Of a stretch of DNA of 6,369 bases, positions 1 through 5,764 are shown piece by piece. The DNA is from Deltaproteobacteria bacterium (lineage in GTDB: Bacteria > Desulfobacterota > Desulfarculia > Desulfarculales > Desulfarculaceae). Under the pieces are notes generated by a model. That model was not told the origin of the DNA. It saw nothing but the letters and a program-made list of their open reading frames with translations, and made no database searches. Location: positions 1 to 6,369 of the forward strand of contig JAKAGJ010000135.1 of NCBI GenBank assembly GCA_021815655.1. Reading direction: 5' to 3'. Position numbers and translations under genes: made by a program. Numbering within the stretch: position 1 is the stretch's first letter; every line of letters starts with the position of its first letter.

Positions 1-40
1 TTATCTCCACCACCTTCACGCCGTGCAGGGGTCCGGGCAT
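1..40 (-). CDS. Type III (CaiB/BaiF) CoA-transferase, N-terminal fragment
   Basis: Only the first 13 codons are inside the window, reading MPGPLHGVKVVEI; the gene continues past the left edge. The pattern 'GPL-x-G-V-K-V-V-E' directly after the start methionine is typical of the N-terminus of family III CoA-transferases (CaiB/BaiF, formyl-CoA transferase, 2-methylacyl-CoA racemase relatives), where it forms the first beta strand before the nucleotide-binding fold. Family members move CoA between carboxylic acids or racemise 2-methylacyl-CoA. An AAGGAG sequence lies five bases upstream of the ATG, supporting this start. The gene points the same way as the acyl-CoA dehydrogenase but is separated from it by about 200 bases that include a strong terminator, so it is probably transcribed separately. 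The assignment rests on a very short stretch and the subfamily cannot be told. Confidence 0.6.
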   Translation of the reverse strand, partial: MPGPLHGVKVVEI

Positions 41-45
41 GGTTT

Positions 46-51
46 CTCCTT
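46..51 (-). promoter_or_regulatory. Ribosome binding site of the CoA-transferase
   Basis: The minus strand reads AAGGAG, then AAACC, then ATG. This is a near-ideal Shine-Dalgarno sequence at five bases from the start codon. It fixes the start of the left-edge gene even though only 13 codons are visible. Confidence 0.75.
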
Positions 52-77
52 AAGTCTGCGCGGATAATGCCAAAGAT

Positions 78-93
78 AGGCCATGAATGGCCT
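78..93. promoter_or_regulatory. Perfect 16-bp palindrome, candidate operator
   Basis: The sequence AGGCCAT-GA-ATGGCCT has two perfect 7-base arms around a 2-base centre. It lies about 40 bases upstream of the CoA-transferase start and just beyond the terminator of the preceding operon, which is where a promoter and operator for that gene would be expected. Such a two-fold site suits a dimeric regulator. The arms do not resemble the CTAACG sites near the TetR gene, so a different regulator would be implied. I see no convincing -35/-10 pair around it, and its function is inferred from symmetry and position only. Confidence 0.4.
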
Positions 94-109
94 TGATTAT
101 GCGTAACTG

Positions 110-172
110 AAAAACCGGCCCGCGTCCAGGCTTCCCGGAGGGCGCCGGGGGGCGAGCCTGGCCACGGGCCGG
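110..172 (-). terminator. Intrinsic terminator closing the transport/acyl-CoA operon
   Basis: Read on the minus strand, this is a long GC-rich hairpin followed directly by five U residues (AAAAA on the plus strand at 110-114). The outer stem pairs CCGGCCCG (115-122) with CGGGCCGG (165-172). After a 3x3 internal loop, the inner stem pairs CCAGGCT (126-132) with AGCCTGG (155-161). The tip can form a further five pairs (134-138 with 145-149). It begins about 70 bases after the dehydrogenase stop codon. The strong stem plus U tract is the classic rho-independent layout and marks the probable 3' end of the four-gene transcript. Confidence 0.8.
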
Positions 173-242
173 CGTCGGAATCCAACAGGCTCGCCAGGCC
201 TTATTTTACCTGGCCGCCCAGAGGGCGCTACCGTCCGCTCCC

Positions 243-1388
243 CTAGCCGCGCAGGCCCAGGTTGCGGCTGATGATGAGCTTCATGATCTCGCTGGTGCCG
301 GCGAAGATGCTTAGGGCGCGCACGTCGCGGGAGAGCCGGCAGATGCGGTATTCCTCCATGTAGCCATAGCCGCCGTGCAGTTGCAGGGCCTGGTAGGCCA
401 CGCGATTGACCATCTCCCCCAGCCAGTACTTGCCCATGGAGACACGCTGCACCACATCCTCGCCGGCCAGGTGGGCGGCGATCAGGGCATCCAAAAAGAC
501 GCGCCCCAGCTCCACCTCGGTGGCCATCTCGGCCAGGCGAAAGGCGTTGGCCTGGTGCATGCCCACGGGCCGGCCGAAGACCTGGCGGGTCTTGGCGTAG
601 TTCAGCCCCTCCTTGAGGCACTCCTCGGCCATGACCTGGCACTTGATGCAGACCTCCAGGCGCTCCTGCTGCAACTTCTCCATCAGGTACTTGAAGCCCT
701 GCCCCTCCTGCCCCAACAGGTGCCAGGCCGGCACCCGGCAGTCGGCGAAAAACAGCTCGGCGGTGTCCTGCATGTGGCCGCCCATCTTGTGGAGCTTCTG
801 ACCGCGCACGAAGCCGGGCGCGTCCTTGTCCACCAGGATGAGGCTCATGCCCTGGTAGCCGGCCGCCGGGTCGGTCTTGCAGGCCACCACCACCAGGTCG
901 GCGCAATAGCCGTTGGTGATGAAGGTCTTCTGACCGTTGAGCACGTAAAAGTCGCCGTCTTTGACCGCCGTGGTGCGGATGGCCGCCAGATCGCTGCCCG
1001 CTCCGGGCTCGCTAAGGCCCACGGCGGTTATCACCTCGCCCGTCACGCAGCCGGGCAGGTAGCGTTCCTTGGCCTCGCCCGTGCCGTAGGAGGCCAGGTA
1101 GGGGCTGGCCACGTCGCTGTGCAGAGGCACGCCCACCCCGAAGCCGTCGCCCTTTATCAGCTCCTCGTTGATGATGACCGAGTAGGAGAAGTCCAGCCCC
1201 AGGCCGCCGTACTCCTCGGGCACCCAGGGGCAGAGGTAGCCCTGCCGGCCCAGGCTGAGCCACAGGCCGCGGGGCACCTCGCGGGCCGCCTCCCATTCCC
1301 CCACATGGGGGGTGACTTCCCTGGCCACGAACTTGCGGAAGCTGTCGCGGAATATCTGGTGTTCCGTGGTTGGCACGCGCAAAGCCAC
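243..1388 (-). CDS. Acyl-CoA dehydrogenase, long-chain/isovaleryl-type active site
   Basis: This is a soluble FAD enzyme that oxidises an acyl-CoA to the trans-2-enoyl-CoA and passes electrons to electron-transfer flavoprotein. The 381 residues match the usual family length. Both family signatures are present: GLSEPGAGSD (124-133, middle domain, FAD/substrate contact) and QLHGGYGY...RLSRD (336-355, C-terminal domain). FGRPVG (271-276) is the usual flavin-region motif. The Glu used as catalytic base in medium- and short-chain enzymes is replaced by Ala363 in IFAGTSEIM. Glu242 in QQERL instead matches the helix-G Glu of long-chain and isovaleryl-CoA dehydrogenases, so the enzyme should be active. 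The start given is GTG, but its GGGAGG is only one base away; a TTG at 1382-1380 has ideal spacing and may be the true start. The ligase stop lies 30 bases upstream, so the two genes are co-transcribed. Chain length and branching of the substrate are unknown. Confidence 0.93.
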   Translation of the reverse strand: MALRVPTTEHQIFRDSFRKFVAREVTPHVGEWEAAREVPRGLWLSLGRQGYLCPWVPEEYGGLGLDFSYSVIINEELIKGDGFGVGVPLHSDVASPYLASYGTGEAKERYLPGCVTGEVITAVGLSEPGAGSDLAAIRTTAVKDGDFYVLNGQKTFITNGYCADLVVVACKTDPAAGYQGMSLILVDKDAPGFVRGQKLHKMGGHMQDTAELFFADCRVPAWHLLGQEGQGFKYLMEKLQQERLEVCIKCQVMAEECLKEGLNYAKTRQVFGRPVGMHQANAFRLAEMATEVELGRVFLDALIAAHLAGEDVVQRVSMGKYWLGEMVNRVAYQALQLHGGYGYMEEYRICRLSRDVRALSIFAGTSEIMKLIISRNLGLRG

Positions 1389-1418
1389 GCCTCCCTGTCT
1401 CTGGGGGCCTGATGCCCC

Positions 1419-2915
1419 TCAGGCCTTGGCCCCGGCCGGTTGCTGACGCAGATTTCTCTTGAGTATCTTGCCGGTGGCCGATTTGGGCAGCTCCTCCACG
1501 GCCACGAAGGCCTTGGGCACCTTGTAGGCGGCCAGCCGTTGCTTGAGGAAGCCTTTCAGATCGTCGGGGTCCAGGGCGGAGCCGGGCTTGAGCTTGATGA
1601 AGGCCGTGACCCGCTCGCCGTACTCCCGGTCGGGCAGGCCCACCACCGCGCACTCCTCCACCTCGGGGCGCTGGAATAGCAGCTCCTCCACCTCGCGGGG
1701 GTAGACGTTTTCGCCACCGGTGATAATCATGTCCTTGAGCCGGTCCACGATGAACAGATAGCCTTCCTGGTCCAGGTAGCCAATGTCGCCGGAGCGGAAC
1801 CAGGGTCCCCAGAAGGCCTCCTGGGTTTCGCGGGGGCGCCCCAGGTAGCCTTGCATGATGTTGGGACCCTGAATGCAGATCTCGCCCTCCTGGCCCTGGG
1901 GCAGCGGTTGCCCGGCGGGGTCCAGGATGGCCACCTCCACGGTGCCCACCGGCGTGCCCACCGAGCCCACCCTGTGGCGGTAGTAGTGGTTGTAGGTGAC
2001 CATGGCCGCCGATTCGGTCATGCCGTAGGCCTCGTGGATGTCCAGGCCGGTGGCCTCCTTCCACTCCCGCACCAGCTCCAGGGCCATGGAGGCCGCCGCC
2101 GAGAAGGTGTAGCGCACGCGGCCCAGCTTGGCCTTGAGGCCGGCCTGGGCCAGGAGGCGCACGTAGACCGTGGGCACGGCGTAGAACTTGGTGACCCCCT
2201 GGTGGGCCAGGGCCTCCAGCACCTGCTCCAGGTCAAAGGCCGGCAGAAGCACCAGGGCGCCGGCCGTGAGCACCGTGGAGAGCATGATGTGCACCTGGCC
2301 GAAGACGTGGTTCAGGGGCAGGAAGCACAGGGCGCGGTCCATCTCGCTGGAGCGCTCCTGGCGGGCCACGTTGTGGGCCGAGGCCAGCAGGTTGGCGTGG
2401 CTGAGCATCACCCCCTTGGCGCGGCCGGTGGTGCCGCCGGTGTAGAGCACCGCCGCCAGGTCGTCGCGCCCGCGCTCCCGGGCCGCCAGGGGGGCGCCGG
2501 CCCTCTCCAGCAGGCCCTGGTAGGTCAGGCCGCCGCCGGGCGCCACCACGTGGGTCAGGAAAGGCAGCTCGGCGCCTTGCAGCTGGGCCAGCTTGGCCTC
2601 GGTGGTAAAAAGAAAGGACGGACGGCAGTCCTCCAACAGCGGCAGCAGTTCCTCCCGGGGCAGGGCCAGGGGCAGGGTCACCGCCGCGCCGCCGGCCTTC
2701 AGGATGCCGAAGTAGGCCGCCAGCCATTGCCGGCCGTTGGGCAGGCAGATGGCCGCCAGGCCGCCGGGCTGTAGCCCCAGGCCGGCCAGGGCGCTAGCCA
2801 GGCGTCCGCTTTCCTCGTCCAATTGGGCGTAGGTGGTTTCTTGCCCCTGCTCCAGGGTGGCGGGGCGGCCCGGGAAATAGCGGGCTGAATCTTCCAGGAT
2901 GCGGGCCAGGTTCAT
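1419..2915 (-). CDS. AMP-forming acyl-CoA ligase (fatty-acid-CoA ligase family)
   Basis: This ANL-superfamily adenylate-forming enzyme activates a carboxylic acid with ATP and CoA, via an acyl-AMP, to acyl-CoA, AMP and pyrophosphate. The 498 residues match short FadD-like and aryl/acyl-CoA ligases and are clearly shorter than acetyl-CoA synthetase (about 650). Motifs in order are the phosphate-binding loop LYTGGTTGRAKGV (158-170), the adenine-binding YGMTE (297-301), SGD (375-377), the hinge DRLKD (391-395) with GGENVYPREVE after it, and the C-terminal catalytic lysine in SATGK (Lys483). All key residues are present. The N-terminus MNLARILEDSARYFPGRPA is a typical family start, although the ribosome binding site is weak (GGGA eight bases away). 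The gene follows the symporter after 88 bases holding a hairpin and precedes the dehydrogenase by 30 bases. The context suggests it activates the acid brought in by the symporter. The acid is not identifiable; aliphatic is favoured because of the dehydrogenase. Confidence 0.92.
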   Translation of the reverse strand: MNLARILEDSARYFPGRPATLEQGQETTYAQLDEESGRLASALAGLGLQPGGLAAICLPNGRQWLAAYFGILKAGGAAVTLPLALPREELLPLLEDCRPSFLFTTEAKLAQLQGAELPFLTHVVAPGGGLTYQGLLERAGAPLAARERGRDDLAAVLYTGGTTGRAKGVMLSHANLLASAHNVARQERSSEMDRALCFLPLNHVFGQVHIMLSTVLTAGALVLLPAFDLEQVLEALAHQGVTKFYAVPTVYVRLLAQAGLKAKLGRVRYTFSAAASMALELVREWKEATGLDIHEAYGMTESAAMVTYNHYYRHRVGSVGTPVGTVEVAILDPAGQPLPQGQEGEICIQGPNIMQGYLGRPRETQEAFWGPWFRSGDIGYLDQEGYLFIVDRLKDMIITGGENVYPREVEELLFQRPEVEECAVVGLPDREYGERVTAFIKLKPGSALDPDDLKGFLKQRLAAYKVPKAFVAVEELPKSATGKILKRNLRQQPAGAKA

Positions 2916-2947
2916 CTTGTCGTCCCAATTCTTGGCCGCCGCCAGGG

Positions 2948-2979
2948 GCGGACGCGCCTGTCGGGCCAGGCGCGTCCGC
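2948..2979 (-). promoter_or_regulatory. Perfect 13-bp hairpin between symporter and ligase genes
   Basis: GCGGACGCGCCTG (2948-2960) and CAGGCGCGTCCGC (2967-2979) are exact inverted complements around a 6-base loop. It begins about 25 bases after the symporter stop codon. On the minus strand the stem is followed by CCCCUGGC, with no U run, so it is not a classic intrinsic terminator. Likely roles are a 3' end protecting the yjcH-actP message, a processing site that sets different levels for transporter and enzymes, or a partial terminator. The structure is seen; the role is inferred. Confidence 0.6.
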
Positions 2980-3003
2980 TGGGGCTGGCTCGGCCCTAGA
3001 CGG

Positions 3004-4557
3004 TTACTCGGCGCCCACGCCCAGGAATTTGCGGGTGGTCAGGGCGTCGAACTTGGCTTCCTCTTCCTCACTGCGCGTGAACATTGATACCACCATGCCG
3101 GCCAGGAAGGCCAGCGGCATGGAGACGATGGCCGGGTTGTTCAGGCCGATCAGTGGGCTAGGATTGTGGAACACGTCCACCCACACCGTGCGGCTGAAAA
3201 GCACGATGCCCACCGCGGTCACGGTGCCCACCAGGATGGACCACACCGCGCCCTGGGTGGTGAAACGCCGCCACACGATGGACATGAACAGGGCCGGGAA
3301 GTTGGCCGAGGCGGCCACGGCGAAGGTGATGGTGACCATGTAGGCCACGTTCTGGCCCTTGAAGAATATGCCCAGCACCACGGCCAGCACGCCGAAGGCC
3401 ACGGTGGCGATCTTGGCCACCCTCATCTGCTGGGCGGTACTGGCCTGGCCCTTCTTGAACACGTTTAGATAGATGTCATGGCTGATGGCCGAGGCGCTGG
3501 CCAGGGTGAGCCCGGCCACCACCGCCAGGATGGTGGCGAAGGCCACCGCCGAGATGAAGCCCAGGAAGGGGGTGCCGCCCAACAGCTCGGACAATAGCGG
3601 CGCGGCCATGTTGCCACCCGCGTCCACCTGGGCGATGAGCTTGCGCCCCAACAGGGCCGAGGCCCCGAAGCCCACGATGGGGATGATGCAGAAGAAATAG
3701 GCCACCAGGCCCGTGGCGTAGGAGACGCTGACCCGGGCGGCCTTGGCGTCGGGCACGGTGTAGAAGCGCATGAGGATGTGGGGCAGGCCCAGCACGCCGA
3801 AGATGAAGGCCAGGCCCACGCTCACCGCCTCCACCGGGCTGGACACCAATCCCCCGGGCTCCAGGGCGCTCTGGCCGTACTGCTGGGAAACCTCGGCGTA
3901 GAGGGCGCCAGGGCTGAAGTTGAAATGGGCCAGGGTCAGGATGAACAGCAAGGTCACTCCGAAAAGCAGCAGCACGGCCTTGGTGATCTGCACCCAGGTG
4001 GTGGCCAGCATGCCGCCAAAGAGCACGTAGGCCAGCATCACTACGCCCACGATGATCTCGGCCACCTCGTAGGGCACGCCGAACATCAGCTTGATGAGGC
4101 TGCCCGCTCCCACCATCTGGGTGATGGTGTAGAGGACCAGGGTGGTGACGCCGCCGATGGCCGCCGCCACGCGCACCGGCCCCTGGCGCAGGCGCAGGGC
4201 CACCACGTCGGCGAAGGTGTATTTGCCCAGGTTGCGCAAGGGCTCGGCCAAGAGGAACATCAGTATGGGCCAGCCCACCGTGGGGCCGGTGGCGTAGATC
4301 ATGCCGTCAAAGCCCTTCATGGCGCACATGCCGGCGATGCCCAGGAAGGAGGCGGCGGACATGTAGTCGCCGGCCAGGGCGAAGCCGTTTTGCAGGGCGC
4401 TGACCGAACGGCCGGCGGCGTAGTATTCCTGGGCGCTCTTGGTGCGCTTGGCCGCCCAGTAGGTGATGACCAGCGTGAGGGCCAGGATAGTGAAAAACAA
4501 CAGTATTCCCGAGGTGGTCGGGGTCCCGATGGCTGTTTGCACCGTAGCGGTTGGCAT
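3004..4557 (-). CDS. actP: ActP-type cation:carboxylate symporter (SSS family)
   Basis: This inner-membrane transporter of the sodium:solute symporter family is close to E. coli acetate permease ActP, which carries acetate and glycolate. The 517 residues give about 13 hydrophobic segments, roughly at 17-35, 57-79, 84-104, 129-150, 164-183, 188-210, 243-262, 279-300, 330-352, 382-399, 405-428, 434-455 and 473-493. ActP hallmarks are EYYAAGR (44-50), QNGFALAGDYMSAASFLGI (56-74), the family signature GLPHILMRFYTVPDAKAAR (257-275) and LASASAISHDIY (352-363), which includes the serines expected near the sodium site. The C-terminal tail is acidic (SEEEEAKFD). The ATG lies one base after the YjcH stop codon, with AAGGGGA eight bases upstream, so translation is probably coupled. 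No acetyl-CoA synthetase gene is present here; a shorter ligase follows. Acetate is therefore possible but another short carboxylate is equally plausible. Confidence 0.92.
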   Translation of the reverse strand: MPTATVQTAIGTPTTSGILLFFTILALTLVITYWAAKRTKSAQEYYAAGRSVSALQNGFALAGDYMSAASFLGIAGMCAMKGFDGMIYATGPTVGWPILMFLLAEPLRNLGKYTFADVVALRLRQGPVRVAAAIGGVTTLVLYTITQMVGAGSLIKLMFGVPYEVAEIIVGVVMLAYVLFGGMLATTWVQITKAVLLLFGVTLLFILTLAHFNFSPGALYAEVSQQYGQSALEPGGLVSSPVEAVSVGLAFIFGVLGLPHILMRFYTVPDAKAARVSVSYATGLVAYFFCIIPIVGFGASALLGRKLIAQVDAGGNMAAPLLSELLGGTPFLGFISAVAFATILAVVAGLTLASASAISHDIYLNVFKKGQASTAQQMRVAKIATVAFGVLAVVLGIFFKGQNVAYMVTITFAVAASANFPALFMSIVWRRFTTQGAVWSILVGTVTAVGIVLFSRTVWVDVFHNPSPLIGLNNPAIVSMPLAFLAGMVVSMFTRSEEEEAKFDALTTRKFLGVGAE

Positions 4558-4558
4558 G

Positions 4559-4870
4559 TTAGGCGTCCCCTTCCGTCATTTGGGCTTTCAGCCGGCTGAC
4601 CTCTTTGTCGTAACTGTTGTTGGCCCAAAACACGTAAATCATGGTCAGCACCCACAACAGCACGATCACCAGCATGCTCAAGGGGATGCCCAAGGTGGTG
4701 TACTCCCCGACCCTGGTGGTGAGATAGGACTTGTTGAAGGCCACCAGCAGGATGAAGCCGAAATAGACCACAAAGACCGCCGCCACCAGGACCAGGGTCA
4801 CCGACCGCCGCCGGGACACCAGGCGCCGGAAGTCCGCTGATTCCGTTATTTCCCTCGCAGATTTCGCCAT
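4559..4870 (-). CDS. yjcH: DUF485 (YjcH) inner-membrane protein, partner of ActP
   Basis: This small membrane protein of 103 residues has the usual size for DUF485. A basic N-terminal stretch (DFRRLVSRRR, 13-22) is followed by a hydrophobic segment at about 24-44 containing the family-typical YFGFILLVAF, a short polar link, and a second segment at about 60-82 beginning LGIPLSM and ending IYVFWAN, then a charged tail. The same pattern (GFILL-x-AF, then GIP, then IY-x-W-x-AN) is found in E. coli YjcH, encoded directly before actP in acs-yjcH-actP. It is the first gene of the operon, with GGGAGG five bases before the ATG, and it ends one base before the symporter start. DUF485 proteins nearly always accompany ActP-like symporters and are thought to assist them, but their biochemical role is not established. 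Confidence 0.92.
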   Translation of the reverse strand: MAKSAREITESADFRRLVSRRRSVTLVLVAAVFVVYFGFILLVAFNKSYLTTRVGEYTTLGIPLSMLVIVLLWVLTMIYVFWANNSYDKEVSRLKAQMTEGDA

Positions 4871-4881
4871 GGGGACCTCCC
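4871..4881 (-). promoter_or_regulatory. Ribosome binding site of yjcH
   Basis: The minus strand reads GGGAGG, TCCCC, ATG. The GGAGG core at five bases from the start codon supports the chosen start of the first operon gene. Confidence 0.7.
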
Positions 4882-4931
4882 GAGATGTTGCATCCTGTGG
4901 GCTCGCTCCGCCGGGCGGGTAGCCTTGACGG

Positions 4932-4954
4932 AGCTAACTTATCTATCGTTAGCT
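4932..4954. promoter_or_regulatory. Inverted repeat AGCTAAC-N9-GTTAGCT, candidate TetR operator
   Basis: The arms AGCTAAC (4932-4938) and GTTAGCT (4948-4954) are exact 7-base inverted complements. They carry the same CTAAC/GTTAG core as the tighter palindrome at 4963-4976. The site lies just downstream of the candidate minus-strand -10 element, so a bound protein would block transcription of yjcH-actP. The adjacent divergent TetR gene is the obvious candidate binder. This is inferred from symmetry and position. Confidence 0.5.
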
Positions 4955-4955
4955 A

Positions 4956-4984
4956 ATTCTACCTAACGCCCGTTAGATTTTAGC
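4956..4984 (-). promoter_or_regulatory. Candidate promoter of the yjcH-actP operon
   Basis: On the minus strand TAGAAT (4961 to 4956) matches five of six bases of the TATAAT -10 consensus, about 85 bases upstream of the yjcH start. The hexamer 17 bases further up, GCTAAA (4984 to 4979), is a poor -35. The palindrome at 4963-4976 fills the spacer. A weak -35 combined with an operator in the spacer is plausible for a repressed promoter, but the call is tentative. Confidence 0.35.
4963..4976. promoter_or_regulatory. Palindrome CTAACG-CC-CGTTAG, candidate TetR operator
   Basis: Two perfect 6-base arms flank a 2-base centre. The layout fits a TetR-family dimer site, and from memory it fits the general form CNAACGNNCGTTNG described for some TetR regulators of acyl- or aryl-CoA catabolism. 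It sits between the weak -35 and the -10 of the candidate operon promoter, in the divergent region shared with the TetR gene. Together with 4932-4954 it gives four alternating CTAAC/GTTAG half-sites within 45 bases. No binding can be shown from sequence. Confidence 0.6.
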
Positions 4985-5062
4985 CACCATGCCATAGCTG
5001 CGATGTAGCTGTCAAGCCTTCAACCCGGCCGCCGATTGAGAAAAGATGCACACCCTTGGGAT

Positions 5063-5091
5063 TTGCCATTTGCGCCGGTTTGGGCTATGCA
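5063..5091 (+). promoter_or_regulatory. Weak candidate promoter of the TetR gene
   Basis: TTGCCA (5063-5068) matches four of six bases of the -35 consensus and is followed after 17 bases by TATGCA (5086-5091), a poor -10. A TATATT at 5096-5101 is a better -10 but lacks a -35 at normal spacing. Transcription would start about 60 bases before the TetR start codon. It does not overlap the CTAACG sites, so autoregulation by them is not obvious. Confidence 0.25.
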
Positions 5092-5147
5092 ACGGTATAT
5101 TGGCCTTCGCCCGACCCCACTGGGAGGCGGAAGGCCCGGCGAATGCC

Positions 5148-5153
5148 AGGGAG
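5148..5153 (+). promoter_or_regulatory. Ribosome binding site of the TetR gene
   Basis: AGGGAG is followed by seven bases and then the ATG at 5161. This spacing is normal and favours 5161 over the out-of-frame ATG at 5157. Confidence 0.6.
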
Positions 5154-5160
5154 ATAATGC

Positions 5161-5745
5161 ATGGACAGGCAGGCGGAAAGGCAGCGCAGGGCCCAGGCCA
5201 TCTTTGACACCGCGGCCCAGGTGCTCTGCCAGGCGGGTTACGACAAGGCCTCGATTCGCGACATCGCCCAGGCCACGGGCATGACCGGGGCCGGCCTCTA
5301 CTACTATTTCAAAAGCAAGGAAGAGCTGTTATTCATCATCCTCGACGGCTACATGGACCATCTGCTTGAGGGGGTGCGGGAGCTGTCCCAACGGCTGGAT
5401 GACCCCGAGGAGCGGCTGCGGGCCTTCATCAACTTCCAGGTGCAGGCCTACTGTCAGAACGTGGCGCGCAGCAAGCTGATTATCAACGATGAGAATTGCC
5501 TCTCCGGCCAGCGTTACCAGATCGTCAAGGACAAGCAGCGTCGTTACCTGGGCTACTGGCGGGAAACCCTGGACGCCTACTATCGGCTCAAGGGGGTGGA
5601 GCCGGAATTCCTCTCGGTCAACCTTATGTTGCTCATCGCCATGTGCAACTGGATTTACCAGTGGTACGACCCCCAGGGCCCCCTGGCGCCCCCGGCCCTG
5701 GCCGAGATGATCTTCCAGCGCTTCACCAAGGGGCTGGCGGGGTGA
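5161..5745 (+). CDS. TetR/AcrR-family transcriptional regulator
   Basis: This is a probable dimeric, ligand-released repressor of 194 residues, the usual family length. The N-terminal DNA-binding domain is clear: a first helix (RAQAIFDTAAQVLCQAGYD, 10-28), then the helix-turn-helix SIRDIAQATGMTGAGLYYYF (31-50) and the conserved KSKEEL (51-56). The C-terminal ligand and dimer domain (about 60-194) is less conserved; it contains two cysteines (98 and 113), a SKLIINDENCLS stretch (104-115) and an aromatic-rich segment NWIYQWYD (163-170). This type of C-terminal domain is common in regulators next to acyl-CoA metabolism genes. The gene is divergent from yjcH-actP-ligase-dehydrogenase and shares with it an intergenic region holding CTAAC/GTTAG inverted repeats, so it most likely represses that operon. 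An acyl-CoA or the imported acid is a reasonable ligand, but this is inference. Confidence 0.92.
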   Translation: MDRQAERQRRAQAIFDTAAQVLCQAGYDKASIRDIAQATGMTGAGLYYYFKSKEELLFIILDGYMDHLLEGVRELSQRLDDPEERLRAFINFQVQAYCQNVARSKLIINDENCLSGQRYQIVKDKQRRYLGYWRETLDAYYRLKGVEPEFLSVNLMLLIAMCNWIYQWYDPQGPLAPPALAEMIFQRFTKGLAG

Positions 5746-5764
5746 GGGATAAATAGGCTGTGCC

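Noticed and set aside
375..1412. Long plus-strand open frame of about 345 codons opposite the acyl-CoA dehydrogenase
   Set aside because: Its translation is rich in His, Gly, Ala and Leu with no family motif, as expected for the antisense of a GC-rich gene. The minus-strand dehydrogenase is unmistakable.
1012..2064. Minus-strand open frame spanning the ligase-dehydrogenase junction
   Set aside because: It is an alternative frame of two real genes, full of Arg, Gly and Pro with no domain. It does not represent a fusion, since both genes have intact ends and motifs in their own frames.
1851..2774. Plus-strand open frame of about 307 codons opposite the acyl-CoA ligase
   Set aside because: It is low-complexity antisense translation (Gly, His, Gln, Val rich) without a recognisable domain, lying wholly within a clear ligase gene.
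3778..4599. Plus-strand open frame of about 273 codons opposite actP and the end of yjcH
   Set aside because: It is antisense to transmembrane-coding sequence, is His/Gly rich, and has no motif or convincing ribosome binding site.
4905..4923. Short GC-rich palindrome CCGCCGGGCGG in the yjcH leader, considered as a riboswitch or attenuator
   Set aside because: The loop would be too small for a stable hairpin, and there is no alternative pairing, leader peptide or U tract.
4984..5000. Possible sigma-54 promoter upstream of yjcH (minus-strand TGGCATG)
   Set aside because: The -24-like TGGCA is present but the GC expected at -12 with correct spacing is absent, and no enhancer-binding activator is encoded nearby.
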